A stretch of 51,914 nucleotides of DNA from RGIG1995 sp045587445 (GCA_045587445.1 JAZNCH010000008.1:1-51914); one strand, 5' to 3'; positions 40,206-49,040 are shown, counted from the first letter of the stretch. The notes: generated by a model from the letters alone, not told the origin. Program-made: numbers and translations.

Positions 40206-40859
40206 TTATCTTCCAAAGTATATATCGTCGCTTTGCATAGTAACAAGCTTACCCATACTGCCGCCGTGCATTACATATAATGCACCTTCGGTGGGGTCAT
40301 ATCCCATCAATGCGTCTTCCGCCGCCCTATATGCAAGTTCCGATGCTCTTGCATCGTGTATACTTCCGTCTACCACCGAGTCAAAAGAACCGCCCGAATA
40401 TATAACCTGCAGTACCGTATCGGGAAATTCCATATTCGCTACCCTGTTCATTACAACTGCACCAACCGCAGTCATAGTCTGCAAATCCGTTCCGCCGGCT
40501 TCAGCCTCGATTAGCTTCGCCATAATATCAACCTCAAATTCACTGTACGAATATATGTCAAGTCCCATCGCCTGCAAGGTCTGATTTCCGCATATACCGT
40601 CTGCATATATTCCATTATATTCCTGAAAACGTCTCACCGCATCTGCCGTATCAACGTCATATACACCGTCGCACTTGCCGTCATACAGCCCCAATTCTTT
40701 CAACTTTTTCTGCACCAGCGAAACCTTTTCTCCGTCAGAGCCGCTTTCTATTCTCGTCTCGACCGCACCGTTGTAAATAAATGTATATACAGCCAAAACA
40801 CCGCACATTACAAGCACAGTAATTATGCTTACTCTTGCTCCGTATAAAAATTTTTTCAT
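40206..40859 (-). CDS. sleB: Spore cortex-lytic enzyme SleB
   Basis: 217 aa. An N-terminal signal or anchor segment (about residues 12-30) is followed by a peptidoglycan-binding domain (about 40-95, VQKKLKELGLYDGKCDGVYD) and the SleB hydrolase_2 domain (about 108-217): MAKLIEAEAGG with the catalytic Glu, AVGAVVMNRV, FPDTVLQVIY, DPTEGALYV. SleB is a lytic transglycosylase that degrades spore cortex during germination. GAGGGG precedes ATG. No ypeB follows, unlike in Bacillus, so it may be a related cell-wall hydrolase (CwlJ/SleB group). Confidence 0.9.
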   Translation of the reverse strand: MKKFLYGARVSIITVLVMCGVLAVYTFIYNGAVETRIESGSDGEKVSLVQKKLKELGLYDGKCDGVYDVDTADAVRRFQEYNGIYADGICGNQTLQAMGLDIYSYSEFEVDIMAKLIEAEAGGTDLQTMTAVGAVVMNRVANMEFPDTVLQVIYSGGSFDSVVDGSIHDARASELAYRAAEDALMGYDPTEGALYVMHGGSMGKLVTMQSDDIYFGR

Positions 40860-40986
40860 TATTTCCCCTCTTCTCTTTCTTTTTTATCTCTTTATGTAAT
40901 TATTGTTTCTCGCATCTTCAAGAATAATTCCCGAAAACTTAAAATCATTAACCTTTATTTAAGTTTTTTTGATGTACCGAAATTTA

Positions 40987-41015
40987 TTGACACTTTTTTC
41001 GTTTTATGATAATAT
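40987..41015 (+). promoter_or_regulatory. Promoter of the sanA-to-radical-SAM operon
   Basis: -35 TTGACA (40987-40992), 17 bp, -10 TAATAT (41010-41015), about 37 bp before the first gene. Confidence 0.75.
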
Positions 41016-41052
41016 ATAATTGTATTATTATATTTTCTAACGGAGAGAAAAA

Positions 41053-41769
41053 ATGAAGTTATTCAAGAAACACACCGACTCCGCCGTTAAAACACCAAAG
41101 GTTAATTTTTTCAAAAGAATTAATTATAAAAAACATTTTAAAACACTTTGCATATTTGGAATTGCTGCTTTAGTTCTCGTTTTCGGCATAAACCTTTTTA
41201 TAAAACAGTCAACCCAAAAACTTATACTAACCAAGTTTGACGAAAAATACGACTGCATACTCGTTCTCGGTGCAGGGGTCAGAAACGGAACACCCAGCCC
41301 GATGCTGGAGGACAGGCTCGAATATGCTATAAAGCTTTACAATGACGGTGTTGCTCCCAAACTCCTTATGAGCGGAGATCACGGACAAAAAGACTATGAT
41401 GAAGTTAACGTTATGAAGGATTACGCAATAAAAAAGGGAGTACCGTCGGAAGATATTTTTATGGACCACGCAGGATTTTCGACGTATGAAAGCATCTACC
41501 GGGCACGTGATATTTTTAAAGCAAAGAAAATCGTCATAGTCACACAGGAATATCATCTTTACAGAGCATTGTATATATCAAAATCCCTCGGTGTATCGGC
41601 TGTAGGATACGCTTCCGACCCAAGACAATATGCAGGTCAAACCTACCGAAACCTGAGAGAAATATTGGCAAGGGACAAGGATTTTCTATACTGCATCTTT
41701 AAACCTAAACCCACATACCTTGGAGACGCCATTCCCGTCAGTGGTAACGGCGACCTCACCAATGACTAA
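41053..41769 (+). CDS. SanA/YdcF family (DUF218) membrane protein
   Basis: 238 aa. A basic N-terminus and one membrane segment (about residues 33-52) are followed by the DUF218 fold: CILVLGAGVRNGTPSPMLEDRL (about 72-93), KLLMSGDHG, GFSTYESIYRARDIF and VTQEYHLYRALYI. These motifs match SanA, which affects envelope permeability and vancomycin sensitivity in enterobacteria; the biochemical activity is not established. First gene of the long operon. Confidence 0.92.
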   Translation: MKLFKKHTDSAVKTPKVNFFKRINYKKHFKTLCIFGIAALVLVFGINLFIKQSTQKLILTKFDEKYDCILVLGAGVRNGTPSPMLEDRLEYAIKLYNDGVAPKLLMSGDHGQKDYDEVNVMKDYAIKKGVPSEDIFMDHAGFSTYESIYRARDIFKAKKIVIVTQEYHLYRALYISKSLGVSAVGYASDPRQYAGQTYRNLREILARDKDFLYCIFKPKPTYLGDAIPVSGNGDLTND

Positions 41770-41789
41770 GAAAAACGGAAATACTAAAA

Positions 41790-42308
41790 ATGAACGCTAA
41801 TGAAACTATTACAAAAAAAATCAAAATAAAAATCCGCAGCCTTATAACAGAACTTGAAAACTCTGAAATTGACCCTATGGCACAAAAAGGCTGTGCCCCA
41901 TTTGTTGACGACATACCCTCAGGTGATGACTGCAGCGAATGTATTGAATTCTCCACAGACGGTACACTTACTATTAAGGGAAACGTTGCAGAAATTACAT
42001 ACAAAGAAAACGAAGAATTAGGTATGGCTGACATTGAATCGACGCTAAGATTCAAAATAAACAGACCTACTATGATTAACCTTGTCAGAAGAGGGGCGGC
42101 TCCTGCATCTCTTATGTTTGATACGGAATTCCCCAGACGAAACTGCACGTACTGTATCGGCAATATGCCCTTCTCTTTCTGCATCTGCACTAACAACGTA
42201 ATAAATCGTTTTAATGAAAGATACGGAAAGATAGTTCTTGACTACGATATTGAAATGCACGGAGTCAGAACCGAGCACAATATTTTTACCTTGGAATTTA
42301 AAGAATAA
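41790..42308 (+). CDS. DUF1934 family beta-barrel protein
   Basis: 172 aa. The pattern TITIKGNVAEITYKENEELGM-like (here TLTIKGNVAEITYKENEEL), INLVRRGAAPASLMFDTEF and IVLDYDIEMHG are DUF1934 features; members adopt a lipocalin/calycin-like barrel. The protein has two cysteine clusters (GDDCSEC, CTYC plus CIC) that are not part of the core family. It has no known function. It lies between the sanA-like gene and holA, 13 nt before the latter. Confidence 0.85.
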   Translation: MNANETITKKIKIKIRSLITELENSEIDPMAQKGCAPFVDDIPSGDDCSECIEFSTDGTLTIKGNVAEITYKENEELGMADIESTLRFKINRPTMINLVRRGAAPASLMFDTEFPRRNCTYCIGNMPFSFCICTNNVINRFNERYGKIVLDYDIEMHGVRTEHNIFTLEFKE

Positions 42309-42321
42309 GGGGTTACAAAAA

Positions 42322-43365
42322 ATGACACCGATTGAATTCGGAAAAATTATAAAAGAAAATATATACGGTATTTTTCTGTTTTACGGTGAAGAACAATACC
42401 TAAAGCAACATTATATCAATCTTACGAAAAAGACCGTATCCACTGACGGCACAAACGTTATGTCGCTGTCAGGCGAGGGCTTGTCCTTGATTGAACTCTG
42501 CCAACAGCTTATGGATATGGCGTCTATGCCCTCTATGGATATGAGCAGCAGATTTTTGAGCATTTACGACGTCGAATGGAAAAAGACAAAGGAAGAAGAG
42601 CTTGACTTCTTTGAAGACTGTATGAACGAGCTATCTTCATTTGAAGATGTTGTTATCATTTTTGATACACGCCCCGAAAACTTTGATGCGGGTACGGAAA
42701 AAAAGCCGTCAAAACTTCTTGCAAGAATTAATAAATGCATAAAGACCGTAAACTTTGCAAAAGAACCGCCTGCCCGCCTTGCCGCATGGGCACAAAAACA
42801 CTTTGCCGCACACAAGATTAATGCAGACGCTAACGTTTGCAATTTCTTAATCAAATACTGCGGAAGAGATATGACAACTTTAAACCACGAAATAACAAAG
42901 CTTGTCGCGTACGTTCTGCAAAACGGCAGAAACACCGTTACCGAGACCGATATTTACACAGTATCATCTTCGGTCAATGAGATAGATACCTTTGATTTTT
43001 CAAACGCTATATTAAACGGCGACACTGAAAGAGCATTTTCAATATTAACCGATATGAAGCTCCACAAGGAAAAGACCGAGCTTATACTCGGTGGAATTAC
43101 AAGTATTTATTCTGCTCTGTATACCGTTAAAACTCTGCTTGAAGCTGGTATGCTTTTGCCCGAAATTATAAAAGAAACAGGTATGCACGAATACAAGGCA
43201 AAGCTTTATATCAAAAGAGCGAGTATTCTGAGCAAAAAAGGCATTGAAAAAGCAATCGAACTCTGCCACGATGCAGATATAAAAATAAAATCGGGAAGCC
43301 TTGACAGCTACAATATCCTTGATGTTCTTCTAATCAAGCTGTCAATGACGGACAGAATAAAATGA
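42322..43365 (+). CDS. holA: DNA polymerase III delta subunit
   Basis: Clamp-loader subunit. 347 aa from ATG 42322, with AAGGGG 9 nt upstream; the open frame extends upstream through the DUF1934 gene. The N-terminal AAA+-like domain begins IYGIFLFYGEEQYL (P-loop degenerate, as usual for delta), followed by the collar domain with AKLYIKRASIL and SLDSYNILDVLLIKL at the end. It overlaps the next gene by 4 nt. Confidence 0.95.
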   Translation: MTPIEFGKIIKENIYGIFLFYGEEQYLKQHYINLTKKTVSTDGTNVMSLSGEGLSLIELCQQLMDMASMPSMDMSSRFLSIYDVEWKKTKEEELDFFEDCMNELSSFEDVVIIFDTRPENFDAGTEKKPSKLLARINKCIKTVNFAKEPPARLAAWAQKHFAAHKINADANVCNFLIKYCGRDMTTLNHEITKLVAYVLQNGRNTVTETDIYTVSSSVNEIDTFDFSNAILNGDTERAFSILTDMKLHKEKTELILGGITSIYSALYTVKTLLEAGMLLPEIIKETGMHEYKAKLYIKRASILSKKGIEKAIELCHDADIKIKSGSLDSYNILDVLLIKLSMTDRIK

Positions 43366-43955
43366 AAAAAATTACTATTGATATTCCTATAATAGTAGAG
43401 GGAAAATATGACGTCATAAAGCTTAACTCCATTATTGACGGTCAAATAATAAAAACGGACGGATTCGGGCTTTTCAAGTCCGAAGAAACAAAAAACTATA
43501 TAAGACAGTTAGCAGATAAAAAAGGTGTTATCGTACTTACGGACAGCGACGGTGCGGGACTTGTTATAAGAAATCACCTTAATTCTATTCTGCCCAAAGA
43601 AAAAATAATACATCTATATCCCCCGCAAATCGAGGGTAAAGAAAAGAGAAAAACTACACTTTCAAAAGAGGGTTTTCTCGGGGTTGAAGGGATTTCTGCC
43701 GACACTTTACGCACTCTTTTGTCTCCGTTTGAGGCGGATACAAAAAAAGACCAAACGAAAAAAGTCTCAAAACTTGACCTTTTTGAAGACGGACTTACCG
43801 GTTCACCTAACAGTGCCGACAAAAGAAATGCACTGAAAAAAAGGCTGGGGCTCCCCCAAAACATATCTACAAATGCCTTGCTTGACACTATAAATCTTCT
43901 GTACTCATACGAAGAATACAAGACATTTTTAAAAGAAAGCGAAACAGAACAATGA
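43362..43955 (+). CDS. Toprim/DUF4093 protein, RNase M5-like
   Basis: 197 aa. An N-terminal Toprim domain (IIVEGKYDVIKLNSII with the catalytic Glu, about residues 11-26, and VLTDSDGAGLVIRNHL with DSD, about 58-73) is followed by a DUF4093 C-terminal domain. It is related to RNase M5 (RnmV), which matures 5S rRNA. Between the two domains lies a charged linker with LDLFEDGLTG. It overlaps holA and gtrA by 4 nt each. Confidence 0.9.
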   Translation: MKKITIDIPIIVEGKYDVIKLNSIIDGQIIKTDGFGLFKSEETKNYIRQLADKKGVIVLTDSDGAGLVIRNHLNSILPKEKIIHLYPPQIEGKEKRKTTLSKEGFLGVEGISADTLRTLLSPFEADTKKDQTKKVSKLDLFEDGLTGSPNSADKRNALKKRLGLPQNISTNALLDTINLLYSYEEYKTFLKESETEQ

Positions 43956-44380
43956 TACAAAAAGCAAAATCTTTACTAATAAAATACAGAGAAATAATAA
44001 GCTATCTGTTTTTTGGTGTGCTGACAACCGCAGTCGATTTTGTAAGCTATTACGTGCTTACGAGATTTTTACATTTAGAAGAGGGTTTTTCAAACATAAT
44101 AGCACAATTTTTTGCAATATTGTTTGCTTACGTAACAAATAAGCTGTTTGTTTTTGATGACAAAACAAATGATTTTAAAACTCTTATAGTCCAGTTTGGA
44201 AAATTTTTCTCTTTAAGGCTTATTACTCTCATTTTAAACAGTGTTATGTTTATCGTAATGATAGATAAGCTTGGCATAAATGACATAATAACCAAAGTAA
44301 TAGTTTCTGTAATCGTCATTATTCTTAACTATGTTTTCAGCAAACTCATAGTTTTTAAAGCTAAGGAGAAACAACAATGA
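43952..44380 (+). CDS. GtrA family membrane protein
   Basis: 142 aa with four hydrophobic segments. ISYLFFGVLTTAVDFVSYYV (about residues 14-33) and FVTNKLFVFDD-like AYVTNKLFVFDDKT are the GtrA/DPMS signature. GtrA proteins are thought to move or present lipid-linked sugars in envelope glycosylation. No partner glycosyltransferase is adjacent. It overlaps both neighbours by 4 nt. Confidence 0.93.
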   Translation: MIQKAKSLLIKYREIISYLFFGVLTTAVDFVSYYVLTRFLHLEEGFSNIIAQFFAILFAYVTNKLFVFDDKTNDFKTLIVQFGKFFSLRLITLILNSVMFIVMIDKLGINDIITKVIVSVIVIILNYVFSKLIVFKAKEKQQ

Positions 44381-45213
44381 ACAAGATTTATGAAAAGCTT
44401 TTAAACTGTTATAATCAAATCAAGCAAAGAACAGATTTTGTCCCAAAAATCGGACTTGTTCTCGGTTCGGGGCTCGGTCATTTCGGTGATTGTATAAAAA
44501 TTGTCGATACCGTTGACTATGCTTCTCTTGAGGGGTTCCCTACATCGACAGTAAGCGGTCACTTAGGCAGATTTCTTTTTGGTTACGTTGAAGACGTTCC
44601 CGTTGTTGCTATGCAAGGAAGAATACACTATTACGAGGGTTACAATATGACCGACGTTGTATTGCCCGTAAGACTTATGTGTATGCTTGGTGCTAAAAAA
44701 ATTATCCTTTCAAATGCCGCCGGAGGTATAAATCCTCTTTTTAAACCCGGTACGCTTATGGCACTCACCGACCATATATCTTCATTTGTTCCCTCTCCGC
44801 TTATCGGACAGAACATTGACGAACTCGGCTTACGTTTCCCCGATATGACAAACGTGTATGACGTCGAACTCAGAAAAATACTTCTCAAAACTGCCGAAAG
44901 CCTTGATATTCCGTTAAAGCAAGGCGTATATATTCAGTTTACGGGTCCTGCTTATGAAACTCCCGCAGAAATAAGGGCCGCAAGTGTACTTGGGGCTGAT
45001 GCAGTCGGAATGAGCACTGCTGTCGAAGCTATGGCGGCTCGTCATATGGGTGCTAAGGTTTGTGCGGTAAGTTGTATATCTAACCCCGCCGCAGGATTAA
45101 ACAAAAAGCCGCTTACACACGAAGAGGTAAAAGAAACGGCAGATATGGTATCTTCTCAGTTCCAAAAACTTATCTACAATACTATAATCAATATGGAAAA
45201 ATGTAATTTATGA
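44377..45213 (+). CDS. punA: Purine-nucleoside phosphorylase
   Basis: 278 aa. Trimeric type (PNP family 2) that splits inosine and guanosine. GLVLGSGLGHFGD (phosphate-binding, about residues 27-39), TVSGHLGR, LSNAAGGINP (about 112-121), MALTDHIS and GVYIQFTGPAYETPAEIR with the conserved Glu and Tyr, then VGMSTAVEAMAARHMG. It overlaps gtrA and rnhA by 4 nt. Confidence 0.96.
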   Translation: MNKIYEKLLNCYNQIKQRTDFVPKIGLVLGSGLGHFGDCIKIVDTVDYASLEGFPTSTVSGHLGRFLFGYVEDVPVVAMQGRIHYYEGYNMTDVVLPVRLMCMLGAKKIILSNAAGGINPLFKPGTLMALTDHISSFVPSPLIGQNIDELGLRFPDMTNVYDVELRKILLKTAESLDIPLKQGVYIQFTGPAYETPAEIRAASVLGADAVGMSTAVEAMAARHMGAKVCAVSCISNPAAGLNKKPLTHEEVKETADMVSSQFQKLIYNTIINMEKCNL

Positions 45214-45677
45214 AAAAACACGTTGATATTTATACAGACGGTGCCTGTAAGGGTAACCCCGGCCCCGGCGGTTACGGCATAGTCCTCGTATACAAAGAAA
45301 CCGAAAAGAGAATAAGCCGAGGATTTAGAAACACTACCAATAACCGTATGGAATTATTAGCCGCAATTACTGCACTTGAAGCCTTAAACGAAAGCTGTAA
45401 CGTAAGCCTTTATTCAGACTCAAAATATCTTATTGACGGGATAACAAAGGGCTGGGCAAAAAACTGGAAGGCTAACAATTGGATAAAAAGTGATAAGAAA
45501 AAAGCACTAAATACTGACCTTTGGGATAGAATGCTTACTCTTGATAGTGCGCACACAGTCGAATATATATGGGTAAAAGGGCACAATGGCCACAAATATA
45601 ATGAGATTTGCGACACCCTTGCAGTCGAGGCTGCCGAAAACCCGTCTTTCGATGATAATATGGGAGAAAATATATGA
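45210..45677 (+). CDS. rnhA: Ribonuclease HI
   Basis: 155 aa. It cleaves RNA in RNA/DNA hybrids. Catalytic carboxylates are in YTDGACKGNPGPGGYG (Asp8), NRMELLAAI (Glu about 48), YSDSKYLIDG (Asp about 70) and the late Asp in EICDTLAVEAA (about 136). WVKGHNGHKYNEICD includes the His of the flexible loop. Overlaps punA and mnmA by 4 nt. Confidence 0.97.
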   Translation: MKKHVDIYTDGACKGNPGPGGYGIVLVYKETEKRISRGFRNTTNNRMELLAAITALEALNESCNVSLYSDSKYLIDGITKGWAKNWKANNWIKSDKKKALNTDLWDRMLTLDSAHTVEYIWVKGHNGHKYNEICDTLAVEAAENPSFDDNMGENI

Positions 45678-46699
45678 AAATTCTTGTAGGACTCAGCGGC
45701 GGTCTTGACAGCACCTACACCGCATATAAGCTAAAAAATATGGGTCATACAGTAGAAGGTTTAGTTCTTGAAATGCACGACTATACCGACATTGAAGCAG
45801 CAAAAAAAACAGCCGATATTTTGGGTATAAAGCTCCACAGTCTCGACTGCCGTGAGCTTTTTAAAAAACACGTTATAAGTAACTTTATTTCGGAATATTC
45901 TTTGGGACATACCCCTAACCCCTGCACCGTTTGCAACAGATTCGTTAAAATATCCGAGCTTTGCCGATTCGCCAACGAAAACGGCTTTGACAAGGCTGCT
46001 ACAGGCCACTACGCACGTATTATTTTTGATAATGAAGCCCAAAGATACTGTATAGCAAAAGGAAACGACGAAAGAAAAGACCAGAGCTATATGCTTTGGT
46101 ATCTTACACAGGAACAGCTAAAAACGCTTTATTTTCCACTTTGCGATATAACAAAAGAGCAAATACGCGAAGAAATAAAACTAACAGATTTTGCTTATCT
46201 TGCTAATGCAAAAGAAAGTCAGGAAATATGTTTTATTCCCGATAACGATTATGCATCATACATAGAAAAAGAAAAAGGTGTTTTTCCCGAGGGTAATTTT
46301 ATTGACTCCGAGGGAAAAGTTATTGGAAAACACAAAGGAATAATTCATTACACTATAGGTCAGCGAAAAGGACTCGGCATAAGTCTCGGTGCGCCGGCTT
46401 ATATAACCAAGATAGACCCCGAAAATAATACGGTTACCGTAGAAAAACAGAGCGACGTTAAGGCTGACACTTTACGTGCAAATTCTCTGAATAGTCAGCT
46501 TCTTCTCGCCGAAGACGGAAAAGAATATACACTTGACGTAAAAATAAGATATGCCGCAAAGCCAATGAAAGCAAACGTAAAAATCGAAAACGGTATTGCA
46601 ACCGTATTATTCAGTGAACCTGTGCGGGCAATAACACCCGGTCAGAGCGCAGTTTTTTACAAAGATGACAAAATCGCTTTCGGCGGTACCATCATCTGA
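45674..46699 (+). CDS. mnmA: tRNA 2-thiouridylase MnmA
   Basis: 341 aa. It adds sulfur to U34 of Lys, Glu and Gln tRNAs. The PP-loop is VGLSGGLDSTYTAYKL (SGGLDS rather than SGGVDS). The catalytic Cys pair is in NPCTVCNRFVK (about residue 90-93) and SQEICFIPDND (about 188). The HTIGQRKGLGI-like signature is HYTIGQRKGLGISLG (about 227). The sequence is on the short side because the loop after the PP-loop is reduced. The usual IscS partner gene is not adjacent. Confidence 0.95.
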   Translation: MKILVGLSGGLDSTYTAYKLKNMGHTVEGLVLEMHDYTDIEAAKKTADILGIKLHSLDCRELFKKHVISNFISEYSLGHTPNPCTVCNRFVKISELCRFANENGFDKAATGHYARIIFDNEAQRYCIAKGNDERKDQSYMLWYLTQEQLKTLYFPLCDITKEQIREEIKLTDFAYLANAKESQEICFIPDNDYASYIEKEKGVFPEGNFIDSEGKVIGKHKGIIHYTIGQRKGLGISLGAPAYITKIDPENNTVTVEKQSDVKADTLRANSLNSQLLLAEDGKEYTLDVKIRYAAKPMKANVKIENGIATVLFSEPVRAITPGQSAVFYKDDKIAFGGTII

Positions 46700-46735
46700 C
46701 TTTTATTGCTTAATCTACCGAAAGGAAATTCAATT

Positions 46736-46918
46736 ATGTCAAACGGAAAGAATCTAAACAGAGAATTATATCTGAAGTTTGAATACGCCTCATTCAGAGA
46801 ACTTGAAGAGCTCCTTCTCGCCGCGCACACACACGAAGAAAAAGCATTTTACAGAGCACTTCTGAACCTCAAGCTTCAAATCGCGCAAGAACGTGTAGTA
46901 GGAGAGCAGTTGGTATGA
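46736..46918 (+). CDS. Small helical protein, candidate antitoxin of zeta-like kinase
   Basis: 60 aa from ATG 46736 with GAAAGG upstream. Predicted helical and amphipathic: LNRELYLKFEYASFRELEEL, then AHTHEEKAFYRALLNL. It overlaps the zeta-like gene by 4 nt (ATGA). Such small upstream partners accompany COG4185-type kinases and are thought to neutralise them; the link here rests on position and size. No DNA-binding motif is seen. Confidence 0.75.
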   Translation: MSNGKNLNRELYLKFEYASFRELEELLLAAHTHEEKAFYRALLNLKLQIAQERVVGEQLV

Positions 46919-47496
46919 AGATATATACTATTATTGCAGGTGCAAACGGCGTAGGAAAAACCTCTCTTTATCAAATACTTGAAAGCTCCGACGACCTTGG
47001 AGAAAGAATAAATATTGACGAAATCGTTTCTGCAAAGGGCAGTTGGATGGACAAGCTTTTGCAAATTAAAGCGGGTAGAACGGCTATGGCTATGCTCAGC
47101 AAATATATTGCAAACGACATTACGTTCCACCAAGAAACAACACTCCCCGGCAACGTTATTTTGAAGCAAATAAAAAAAGCAAAAGCAAGAGGCTTTCAGA
47201 TAAGGCTTTATTTTGTAGGCGTAGAATCGGTAGACGTTTCTCTTAAACGTGTTGAAAAAAGAGTTACAAAGGGCGGACACGGCATAGACGAAGAAACTAT
47301 TCGTCGCCGCTTTGAAGCTATCCCCGAACAGCTTCGCACTATTTTACCTCTCTGCGATACTGCTTCTTTTTATGACAATACAGTAAGATTCCGTAGACTC
47401 GCTTTAACCAAAGGCGACGTTATATTCGACAGCGATATGGACCTTCCCGCTTGGTTTACCGACTTTGTGGAAAAAGGCATAATAAAGTATAATTAA
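46915..47496 (+). CDS. Zeta-toxin-like P-loop kinase (COG4185)
   Basis: 193 aa. Walker A IIAGANGVGKTSLYQ (about residues 6-20), NIDEIV (catalytic-type Asp, about 38), HQETTLPGNVILKQIKKAKA (about 79-98) and ERRVTKGGH-like VEKRVTKGGHGIDEETIRRR (about 119-138) match the zeta-toxin family, in particular the chromosomal COG4185 branch. Canonical zeta toxins phosphorylate UDP-N-acetylglucosamine and block cell wall synthesis; for this branch that is an inference. Together with the preceding 60-aa gene it forms a likely toxin-antitoxin pair inside a housekeeping operon. Confidence 0.85.
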   Translation: MKIYTIIAGANGVGKTSLYQILESSDDLGERINIDEIVSAKGSWMDKLLQIKAGRTAMAMLSKYIANDITFHQETTLPGNVILKQIKKAKARGFQIRLYFVGVESVDVSLKRVEKRVTKGGHGIDEETIRRRFEAIPEQLRTILPLCDTASFYDNTVRFRRLALTKGDVIFDSDMDLPAWFTDFVEKGIIKYN

Positions 47497-47500
47497 TATT

Positions 47501-48373
47501 ATGGATAAGTGTAATATTTGTCCTCGCAAATGCAATATCGACAGAAATTTTTCTGTCGGTTTTTGCCTTTGCAACAATACCGCAATTGTTTCAAAAATAA
47601 TGTTACATAAATGGGAAGAACCGCCCATAAGTGCAAAAAACGGAAGCGGAGCTGTATTTTTTTCGGGTTGTACGCTGAAATGCGTATATTGCCAAAATCA
47701 AAAAATCAGCCGCACCCCTGTAGGCACAGAATATACTCCAAATCAGCTTGCGGACGCCTTTCTTGAACTTCAAGAGAACGGGGCTCACAACATTAATCTT
47801 GTTACCCCCACTCATTTCACAAGGCAGATAATCACCGCACTCGAGCTTGTAAAACATAAGTTAAATATCCCTATAGTTTATAACACAAGCGGATATGAAA
47901 CTGTTGAAACTTTGAAGTTACTCAAAGGATATATTGACATATATCTGCCCGACTTTAAATATTATGACAGTGAGCTTGCAAGAAAATATTCAAAAGCTCC
48001 CGACTATTTTGACGTTGCAATAAAAGCTGTTAGAGAAATGTATGACCAAGTTGGTGCTTACAGCGAAGATAACAACGGATTAGCCAAAAAAGGTATAATA
48101 ATCCGACATCTTGTTCTTCCAAACTGCCGCCACGATTCCGTAAAAATACTCGAAGAAATTAAAAATGCATTGCCCATTGAAAATATAAGGCTCAGCCTTA
48201 TGAGTCAGTTTACCCCCGATTTTGTTTCTCACGAATACAAAGAGCTTTCTCGGAAAATAACGTCTTTTGAATATAATTACGTTTTAAACAGGGCTATTGA
48301 TCTTGGTTTCGACGGCTTTTTTCAACAAAAAGACTCTGCATCAGCAAGATATACCCCAAACTTTACAAAATAA
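47501..48373 (+). CDS. Radical SAM protein, PflA-like (COG1313 type)
   Basis: 290 aa. An N-terminal extra cysteine motif CNICPRKCN (about residues 4-12) and a CLC pair precede the radical SAM motif FFSGCTLKCVYCQNQ (CX3CX2C, about 53-60). Similar proteins are annotated as uncharacterised pyruvate formate-lyase activating enzyme homologues (COG1313). The VYNTSGY, DIYLPDFKYYD and IIRHLVLPN segments are conserved in that group. The glycyl-radical partner, if any, is not here. It starts 4 nt after the zeta-like gene and ends the operon. Confidence 0.92.
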   Translation: MDKCNICPRKCNIDRNFSVGFCLCNNTAIVSKIMLHKWEEPPISAKNGSGAVFFSGCTLKCVYCQNQKISRTPVGTEYTPNQLADAFLELQENGAHNINLVTPTHFTRQIITALELVKHKLNIPIVYNTSGYETVETLKLLKGYIDIYLPDFKYYDSELARKYSKAPDYFDVAIKAVREMYDQVGAYSEDNNGLAKKGIIIRHLVLPNCRHDSVKILEEIKNALPIENIRLSLMSQFTPDFVSHEYKELSRKITSFEYNYVLNRAIDLGFDGFFQQKDSASARYTPNFTK

Positions 48374-48413
48374 AAAGGTGGATATGGATTTTTTAATCCC
48401 ATATTCACCTTTT
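48373..48413. terminator. Bidirectional terminator between radical SAM gene and carD
   Basis: AAAAGGTGGATATGG (48373-48387) pairs with CCATATTCACCTTTT (48399-48413) with one G-U, and the loop can extend the stem (GGATT/AATCC). Its right half overlaps the last codons of the carD-like gene. Confidence 0.85.
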
Positions 48414-48938
48414 GCTATTCAAATAATTATTAATGTAACCCATAACTTCGTTCTTTGGAAGTCTTAAAGAAAACGCAAAATCTGCGGCTATTATGCTTTC
48501 TGCCTGTGCAAGATATTTTAAATCATTCGCCTTCATTTTCTTCTTTGTCTTTTCAAATTCAAGCTTATATTCACTTACTATTTTGATAATCCAAAGCATC
48601 TTTGCCTTATCGCCGTTGTTTACAATTTCATCAAAAAATGCCGCCCTTGCCTTGCAATCATCAATCCACATACAATCAACTTTTTTTGAATCTTCAATTA
48701 TTTTATGTATTTCCTCCAGAGTGAGAACGCATTGCATTTCTTTTTTAAGAACAGAACCTGTAGGAACAAACACCTTGGTATTGTTGTCATAAACGGACTG
48801 CAAAACATAATATTCCTTCTTACCCTGACCGACAAAGTTCTGCTCGATAATATCAACTATCTCACAAACACCGTTTTTTCGGTAGGTTACGAAATCGCCT
48901 AACTTAAACGATACGTTATTCGAATTGGTCTTATCCAT
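48405..48938 (-). CDS. CarD family transcriptional regulator
   Basis: 177 aa. The N-terminal CarD/CdnL RNA-polymerase-interacting domain (about residues 9-70) begins FKLGDFVTYRKNGVCEIVDI and continues with YYVLQSVYDNNTKVFVPTGS. The C-terminal part is helical (about 75-175) with LRLPKNEVMGYINNYL. Such proteins bind the RNAP beta subunit and stabilise open promoter complexes. AAAGGGAGG precedes ATG. It is a single-gene unit. Confidence 0.92.
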   Translation of the reverse strand: MDKTNSNNVSFKLGDFVTYRKNGVCEIVDIIEQNFVGQGKKEYYVLQSVYDNNTKVFVPTGSVLKKEMQCVLTLEEIHKIIEDSKKVDCMWIDDCKARAAFFDEIVNNGDKAKMLWIIKIVSEYKLEFEKTKKKMKANDLKYLAQAESIIAADFAFSLRLPKNEVMGYINNYLNSKR

Positions 48939-48972
48939 TAGTTTTACCTCCCTTTTGACCGCCTATATACAT

Positions 48973-49001
48973 ATTATAACCTAAAAAAACATAATTTTCA
49001 A
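48973..49001 (-). promoter_or_regulatory. carD promoter
   Basis: Minus-strand -35 TTGAAA (48996-49001), 17 bp, -10 TATAAT (48973-48978), about 35 bp before the start. Confidence 0.75.
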
Positions 49002-49040
49002 AGGGCATTTTTCACAAAAATTAAAAAAATTTAATTTGCT

